From Takakia lepidozioides (Eukaryota; Streptophyta; Takakiopsida; Takakiales; Takakiaceae): DNA of 64,000 nucleotides. Shown here one piece after another: positions 47,401 through 56,400 of this stretch (positions within the stretch are counted from its first letter, which is position 1; the number at the start of each line of letters is the position of its first letter). The notes under the pieces are model-generated. The model worked only from the letters and a program-made list of their open reading frames with translations, was not told the origin of the DNA and ran no database searches. The stretch is from the NCBI GenBank assembly GCA_030704615.1, contig CM060732.1, forward strand, positions 25,110,001 to 25,174,000, in the 5' to 3' direction. Both the position numbers and the translations under genes were made by a program.

Positions 47401-50400
47401 AGCTGATACCCTTTGCGTAGGTGGAACCTTCTCAGATATCCTGTGCTGCCAACACCACTGCAGCAGCTGCGAAAAGATCCACGCACTCTTCCCCTTCGAA
47501 TTTCACATCCCGCTTCTAGGGTTCAACATCATGGATGAAAATCATTCATCCTAGGGATGAAAAAGGTGCATGTCATAACTTAGCCATATTTTGTTCTTGG
47601 CAGATAAATAGCATAGTCCTTCCATGGAATTACCTCAAGTTATGGTCAATTCCTCCCCTTCATTAGCACGAAGGGTACTCCCTTTGTAGTAGTGCCGAAA
47701 CCTGATGCCAAACACAAACTTGAGATTTTTACTCCCTGCATTCACACTACATATGTAGTGTGTCTCCTTTTTTTAAGTGTCAGGGTCCTCACTGACCACC
47801 TTTAACGGCTGAACACCTATTGGTGGTATGAAGGGTTTTAAATCCCTCCTACTTCTTACCCATTCCTTGTCTGCTCCATCTCTCAACCTGCATCTTCGTG
47901 CAGCTTCTCCAGTCTTGGTTGTGCTTCCTGCGTCCTTGTATCCCAAAAAGTCATAGGGTCCCTCCCATGGAGATGTCATGGAAGACCTCTTTCCAGGTCT
48001 CAACATCATTACCTTGCTGTTCTCCATCAACGTGCAGTAAGTATGCCCTGTTTGATGCCTTCTTTCATAATCTCTTGCCTGTTGACGCTGCCCTTTCTTC
48101 ACACTCTTTCGCAGCTTTGCCTTCATCTCTGTGAGAAGCTGGATTTTCTGCTGCATCATAAGTGTGACTTCTGCTACAGATCCATCAGAATTTACTGGTG
48201 TTGTAAGAAAATGCAACCTGTTGTCAATTCCCAGCCTGGGAATTCTACCAGTAAGTACCTGAAAAGGTGAGAACCCAGTGGAAGCATGGACACCCATTCT
48301 GTAACCAAACAGGGCCTTATAGAGATTCTGATCCCACTCAGTGTCGTTTCCAACTCCTAGGGTGGTGATGCTCTGTTTGATGGACTTAATGACTCTTTCC
48401 ACCATACCGTTACACTGAGGCCAGTAGGGGGCACTATGCTCCCTCTTTATACCGTATTCGTGGCATGTATCTTCAAACTCACCTCCCCACTCTGTGCCAT
48501 TGTCAGTGAGCAACGTATGTGGGCAGCCATACCTGTCAATTACTTCTTCCTCAAGAAAGCGGGCAGCAAGGGCTGCTGTATGATCTGCCACTGGTGCAGC
48601 TTCTATCCATTTTGAGAAGTGATCGATTGCCACCAGAAAGTACTGATTGCCCCTGCTGGTTATAGGTAATGGTCCTGCCGTGTCAATTGCAACTCTGAAA
48701 AACAGATCCACTACTGGAATGCTATGAAGTTTTGAGCTACCTGAGCGCAACACTCCGTTCTGTTTGGCCATCTGACATTTACCACAGCCCTTGAGTACTT
48801 GCCTGATGAGTTTTGTTCTATCATGCCAGAAATAACGTCGGCATATCTCCTCTTGTGTTCTTCTGACTCCAAAGTGGCCAGTGGTTTCATGTACTTCAGT
48901 GATTATTGCCCCTCTGTCAGTCTTTGGTGGAACTACCCTTCCATCAAAGTAGACCTCACCTTTGAGATAGGAGTACTGCCTTGCCCGCCTCTTGACTCTC
49001 TTGCTCTCCTCCTTTGTCAGGTAGTCATTGACTTCTCCAAAACATAAGAGGTGCATGACCTCCACATCATCAAGCACATCAGGTTGCCTTTCCTCCCTAC
49101 CAGCTGCTGTATGAAGGTCAGAGCTGAGTAGAGAGCTTTTCCCACATCTTTCAGCCTCACGTAATAATGACATCTGAGTAGCTTTGGTGGGTGTGGTCCA
49201 TGGTACCCAGTCCGCTTCATCAATCTTGTTGCAAGAAGAAGTGTCTTGTTCTGAACCACTTGTTCCATCACTGTCTGAAGAACAAAACGTCTTGGTGGAA
49301 CACTCACCCCCCATGTTTTTCTTGGCTGGGCATTCTGATGAGGAAGTCACCCGCGTTCTTCTTGTTGTTGGAGTGCTTGTCAAGTGTTGAAGGAATGGTG
49401 TCCCTTGCAAGCTTTCCTTTTCATTGTTCAATCTCTCTTCCACAAGTTCACAGGCTGGATGTACCTCGCTCAGCTGCTTATCACGAGCACAAGATCCTCG
49501 GGTAATCACATGGATGGTGGGACAAGAGGGCATCAGATGCTCCTTTTCCTTGTTGCTGATTGCAGTAGCCTCTATCCTTCCTGCACCCTTATCCTTCCAA
49601 ATACCCTCCCTCACCAGATTGACAGAGCTTGATTGATCAATACCCTTTCCTTGTTTTTTTTTTGTAGCAAAAGTCTGTGCAGCAAAAGTCACCCTCTTTC
49701 CTTCTCCATCTGGCATTATGCCTGGTTTCAGTTCTCCTTTCAATATGCCATGATCCTTGGTCAACATTCCACCTGTGGAAGATCTTACTATACCCGGAAC
49801 GAACTCAAATGAAAAATCACCAAGTAAGTCTATGCCTATGTGGTGCTCTGAGTATAGCCACCAATATGGATCTAGATCTGTTTCTAAAGAAAAATGACTT
49901 CCCAACAGTATTTCCTTGAAGTGCCAAAGGCCCCATACACATGCATAGTACTCTTCTCTTTTGCAAATCATCTCCCCTTTTTCACTGCTATACCCTACTT
50001 GCCTATGAGCTTCTTCTCTCAACTCCTCCTTCCCTCCTTAAATTGAAATAATGAAGCATTGATGGCACCCCTATCCCAAGCTAACTTAAGAAGATAGGCT
50101 CCATCCCTCTTTCTCCCTTCTCTTTTCTGACTGTACAGAGAAGTAGAGTATACCTCGATTTCCTCGGTTTCTCAGCTGGTCCCACTGGATACCTGCTTAG
50201 TGCATCTACGTTAGCATGCCTAGCACCTGCTCTGTGAACAATTTTAAACTCAAAATCTTGTAACATCATGATCCATCTACCCCTGCGTCCATATGCGTCA
50301 CTTACCGTTGCCAACCATTCCAGTGGTTTGTGATCAGTCCTGATTACAAAAGGGGTTCCATACAGGTACTGTCGAAAATGTAATACTCCCCACACCAGTG

Positions 50401-53400
50401 CATAGCATTCACCCTCCATAGGGTGATATTTGCGCTGAGCATCAGATAGTACCTTACTGGCGTATGCAATGACCCTCTCCTTTTTATACTCCTTTTGTGA
50501 CAAGACTGCCCCTACTCCTTTGATGGACCAGTCAACATCCAAGACGAACGGTCTTGAGAAATCTGGTCTTGCCAGGATGGGAGCAGTTACCAACTTCACC
50601 TGTAAGGTAGAAAAAGCGTTTTGTGCCTCTGCACTCCAGATAAACTTTACATCCTTCTTGGTTAGAGTGAACAAGGGTACTGCCACTCCAGCATATCCTT
50701 TGACATAGGGCCTATAGTACCCTGTCATGCCTAAGTAGCTTTTGAGAGCAGTGTGGTTTTTGGGCAAGGGAAACCTTTCAATAGCAGCTATCTTATCTGG
50801 ATCAGGCCACGTTCCTTCTTCAGAGATCACATGCCCAAGGAATACCAACTGTAAGTTGGCAAAGTAACACTTGTCCGGATTGAGCCTAAGATTGGCCTTT
50901 CTAACCTTGCTCAATACTCTCTTTATATGTCCCACGTGATCTCCCCAGTCCTTGCTATGGATATTGACGTCATCTACAAACACCTTAGCGCAATCTTTGA
51001 TTTCTTCCTTGAGCACTCTATTCATTGTTCTCTGAAAGGTAGCAGTGGCATTTTTTAGCCCGAATGGCATGACCAGCCATTCATACAATCCCTTCTTTGT
51101 GATCACCGCTGTTTTGCCTATGTCTCGGTCGTCCATTTTGATCTGCCAAAAACCAGATTGTAAATCCAGCGCAGAAAACCACTTGGCTTTCCCCAACTGG
51201 TTTAAAACATCCTGAATTAATGGCATAGGGTAAGAGTCCCTTCTGGTCAAACGGTTTACTGGCCTAAAATCACCACAAAACCGCTTGGATCCATCCTTTT
51301 TTGGTGGAAGGGTAACTGGACACGACCATTCTGAACTACTCTCTCTCATCTTGCCTTGTGAGATCAAAGTCTCAATTTGTCCTTGGACCTCGTCTTCCTC
51401 CCATTCTGATAGGCGGCTGGGACGACTTCTGCAAGGGGGAAAACCTTGTGTGTCAATTGTGTGTTCTACCTCACTGCAGTATCCCAAGTCAGCCTTGCTA
51501 AGAGCAAAGCATTCCTGGTTTGCTTTCAGCTCTTGCTCAAGCTCTATCCTATGTTCTGGGGCCAGTTCTGGGTTGATGTGCAGTCTGGATTTCAGACTTC
51601 TCCAACGACTCTCCATTTCTTCCTCTTGACTGGGTTCCCAATTCTTTCCCTCCACCTGGCTTACAGAGTTAGCCATTCTCTGTCGTTCCTCTTGTGTGAC
51701 AACCTGATTCCAATCATGGAAGTCATCCTCTATTTCTAGGTTGTTGTTCCCTAGTTCACCATTCCAAGCTTTCTGATAAGCTTCCTGTATTATGGCAGCA
51801 GCCATGCTCTTATGGGTCTCTTCCTGAAGGAGTTCAGACATCCCTTGGTCCTCGAACAAGTCCTCCCCTAGGTTGACATCGTCTATTATTTCCTCAACAT
51901 CCCTCAGTGCTGTTTCTACCTCCTTACTCTCCTCAGAGCCTCCCATCTCCTCATCTTTATCAGATTTAGAGGTGTCAGAACCTGAGGATGCTTCCTCCGT
52001 GTCCTCATATTCTTCCTCTGGTTTTCTTTTCTTCTCCCACAAGCCTAGGTACTGTTCATCTGACGTCAGGGTTAGGACATTACCTGCTGACGTACTGCTT
52101 GCATATCTCATTCTACTCTCGACCCCTCTATGGTAGGCTGTTTTGGTAACTGCAGGCTCATTATAATTGATGGTGTGCAAAGGGAAGTGAGCAAAATCCT
52201 TTCCTGGCCCATAGCGTACGCGAATTGTTTCAGCTTCGGTGTCCACTACAGCGCCAAACTTTTTGAGAAAGTCCAATCCTAGCAGCATGTGATATGTATC
52301 CGTGTTCACCACCATAAAGGACAAACGATTGGTTAGTTCTCCTACTTTGACCTTGATGTCCTCAAGTCTGCCCATTGCAGTCTCAAGAGCACCTGAGGCT
52401 ACTCTGTAATTCACATCCTTACTAGTAATGACAGATCCCATCAAACCCAGATCCCTGACTGTACTAGCTGATATTACAGAAAGCATGGCACCAGTGTCAA
52501 TCTGGCCTAATACTTGGTAATCTCCCATTGTAATCATTACATGAAGCGCTTTAACCTTACCAGTATAAGCATACGAGATCGTGGGCTCAGCGTGTGCTGA
52601 GTACAAAGGCCTTGGTACATCCTTCACAACTTCTACACTGTGAGTTGTCTCCCTTTGTTGTACCATTGCTCTTTCCACCACTTTGACCAGCCCTTTCAAT
52701 TTGTCTAGCTCTCCGGGCACAGTCATGATCAGGTCCATGGGCGACAACGATATTCTCCCTTTGTAGAAGTGGTTCAAGATTCTGGATTTCGTACCTCCTT
52801 CTATAGCATTCTTGAAATTGTTCTTTGGGTAGATTTCACTCTTGGTCTTGCTTGGCTGTTCACTGCTCTCACTATTCCTTTCTGGTGACCCTGTAGGTTC
52901 AACAATCGGACTCTGGACAGGTATGCGTGTCCTTGGAAGTCTGACTTCATTGATACTATTTCGTGACATCAGATCTGTCATCTCTGCGAGTACATCATCC
53001 TCATCATCATAGAACACGTCTACAAAGTTAGTTCCCGGAGTTCCCATCATAGTTTGGTCGAGTTTTCTACTGCACTCACTCTCCGTATGCCCGAGTAGCT
53101 TGCAAAAGTTGCATCTCACACCACACATTTCCGTGGAATGCCCGAACCGGTGACATTTGTCACACTTAGCTGGGGTTCTTCCTTCAGGACAATATGCAGC
53201 TATGTGACCTTCTTTGTGACAAACATTACAAAGGCGAACACGAGGTGGTGTTCTAGATCCCGAGCTTTCTCCTATGACTGGTCCCCTATCAAAGTACTTC
53301 TGTAGGGTAGTGTTCAGCTGATCAAGTCTTCTGTCCACAGGGTTGACAAACACAACTGACTCATCTGTATCATCTCCTTCCAATGGTTCTAGAGGTATTT

Positions 53401-56400
53401 CCCCTAACTTTCCCAGGCCCCTTTCAATCTCAATGGCTGTGTCAAGTGCTTCCTCTACATCAAGGAAGCGCCTGCCCAGCATTACTCTTGCTATTTCTGG
53501 TCTCAAACCTGCTGCAAATCTACGTCTCTGTTCCAAATCAGACGCCCCACTTCTTATAAATAACCGGTTCAACCTATCGAAGTATGTTTGAACCCTTTGT
53601 CTACTCTCCTGTTTAATGGTATCCATTCTTAGCCTAATTTCTGCCAAGTCAACGATACCAAACTTGGCTGAAATTGCTGCCCTGAAGTCCACCCAGTTGT
53701 TTGGTCTAGGGTTTTGTTTACGGTACCATTCATCAGCCTTGGCTCTCAGGTTGAGCCTTGCTACCTTGAAAGTCTTGTCCTCATTCAAATCCCTGACATC
53801 TGCCTCCATCTGAATTCTCTCCAGCCAGTCATTTACATCCTCACTATTCCTACCATGATAAGGCGCATCTATGCTGGTTGGACTGGTCATCCTTCTATTC
53901 TCTAATCAAAGTTCAAACTGTTTCAACACCTAATTCTGACTCTAATTTTTCCGCAACTCCCTTAATGTTGACCTCTATACCACTCCCACTGTCCATTTCG
54001 CAACATCTCTACTCTACCTCCCCATGTCACCTCTCGTGCCATGGTATTTATCTTCACCCACCTTCCTAACTCTCTTATCCAAAGTGCTATGGTTGTTCTT
54101 CCACCAGTATGAATCACTCTAAGACATAAATCACCATTGGCTATTCTCCAAGCAGGGTTGAAGAAGTACAAACAAGGGTCTGCGTGTGCATTTGGTGTGC
54201 GTCTGCTGAAGCAAATCAGCACATCTCCAATGCTTGGTTCATCAGGAATCAGTGTGTGGTCTCTTCCTGCCATCAAACCATCCAATACCAGTCAAGATCC
54301 CTAGCTAGTAGAAATCAAGATTTAACATCCTAAGCTCTGATACCAAAAGAAGGGGCGTGAATCCCCTTCTGTGCAAGTCTAGTTGTGCTCTTCCCTAGGT
54401 CAATCGGAGGGAAGGAAAGGAGCTCTCCCTCTCAGCTGATCCAACCATCGTCACTCGGTGTGGGTTTCCATCAGGTCCTTCGTGATCAGAGTTCGCACAA
54501 TCCTCATCCACGCCGCAGCGGAAGAGAAGACATGGATGGGGAGTCTGTATTGTTTTCACCCGTGGTTCTACTTCTACACGACATCCTTTCCCTGATACAC
54601 TGCACCAGCCATGTTACCATGCGGTCTTCAGTGATGCAACCAGCCCTACGTCAGTGATGACCACTGCCCTTGTGGGCAGCTCTCTTGGTCAACAATACGT
54701 GGAATCCCCTTTGTAACAAGATCACGATTTGGAAGGCGGCAACGCAGATCTGCCATGAGTTTGCAGGCCCACCAGTTTGGCCCTTCATGGTTTCATGCTT
54801 TCTTTATCTTACCTCCCCAATCATCCATTCCTCATCATAACCTCTTGCTGGTCAACTCTCTCCCTTGTGTCCTTTTCTCTCTCCCTCTCTCTTTCTTTCA
54901 GGATAAGTGGGTTCCTCACTCTTTCCACTGTAACATGCCTATGATGCAATGCAATGCGCATTCAGCCAAGCATCCAGTGCACCCAGCATTGAAATCAACC
55001 TTGGTCACACAAGATATAATCAGCCCTTTTATCAGTCCCTCTCTTGCCAATGACAGATGCTTCACACTCCACTTTTCCCAGGTATAACCATTGCCCAAGA
55101 CAGCTCTCAACCCTTCAACAGGTCTCAATTTACACACCCTGACAGCTCTCTTTTTCCCATCAGCTGTGAACCTCAGTGGTTCATGGGCTGAGAGCACTCT
55201 GAGAATCAGATCCAAACCCAAACAGATGCTGGTTTTTCTGCCCCATCCACATCATCCCTTCTTGTTGTTTCCAAACAGTTCTATCTAACCCTCTCTGGTT
55301 TCCTCTACCTACTAAGCTAGTTCCACATTGGCTGCAATGTGTCAACATCCCAGGCTAGATTGTTTGTACAAGCTCATGACGTTGAAACAAGGAACAAGAA
55401 TACAACAACAGTAACCATTCTGTCCCAGCAACGAGTCTACCCTGTTTCCATTCATTTTCCTACTGTACAATGTAATAGCAGGTGCATCCATCTCCAGCCC
55501 ATCCTGGTTTGAAGTCCAGTGTCTTCATTCCATTTACAAAGCTCTTTTTCTTCCTCACATGTCAGTGTCTCTTACTACATACAAGAGACAGTTCAAACTT
55601 CACAAAGCGATTTCTAAGCAACCAAAAACCAAAAAGGGGGCCTACACTCCTCGAACTTATCTGTCTTATACTCCTTGAAGTGGTGGGTCTGCCTGTCAAG
55701 AAGGCACCTTATCCTCTCCCTCGTCAGCCATCTCCGACGTTTCTTCTTATCGTGATTCCAGTCCTCATTAAGGCATGACGGCTCTGCTTCAGCTGCTGGC
55801 ACATCCTTGTGCCTGCCAACCTCTACCCTATCCTTCTACATGTGCATTTCCTCCCTATGAGGTGATCTGGTCCTACAGCCCTTAAGACAGAGAGCAGATA
55901 CATAACTTATTTATAGATAGCTTAAGCGCCATACACACCAGAAGGCGGCACCGCTTCCTCTTGCACAGAAAGCCAAGCCAGATCCCTCAACGTCACTCTT
56001 TAAGGCAAGCTGATTCCCTTACAAAGTGATCTGGTCCTACAGCTCAAAAACAGACAGCAGCTACAAGATTTGATCACTGACAACCTGAGGCGATAATACA
56101 CACCAGCCTGCATTTCTCATCCCCCAACACCTGCTGAGCCACTCCATCTCCTCATTAATGTGCTCACAAATACCATGGCGACAGCAGTGGTGCACCGCCC
56201 TTATCACAAACCCGATCCCTCAGGTTTGATCATTGCTTACGAAGAAGGCGGCACCGCTTCTTCTTGCACAGAAAGCCAAGCAGGAGTTCTTAACATTTCT
56301 CTTAAAAGCAAGCTGATACCCTTTGCGTAGGTGGAACCTTCTCAGATATCCTGTGCTGCCAACACCACTGCAGCAGCTGCGAAAAGATCCACGCACTCTT

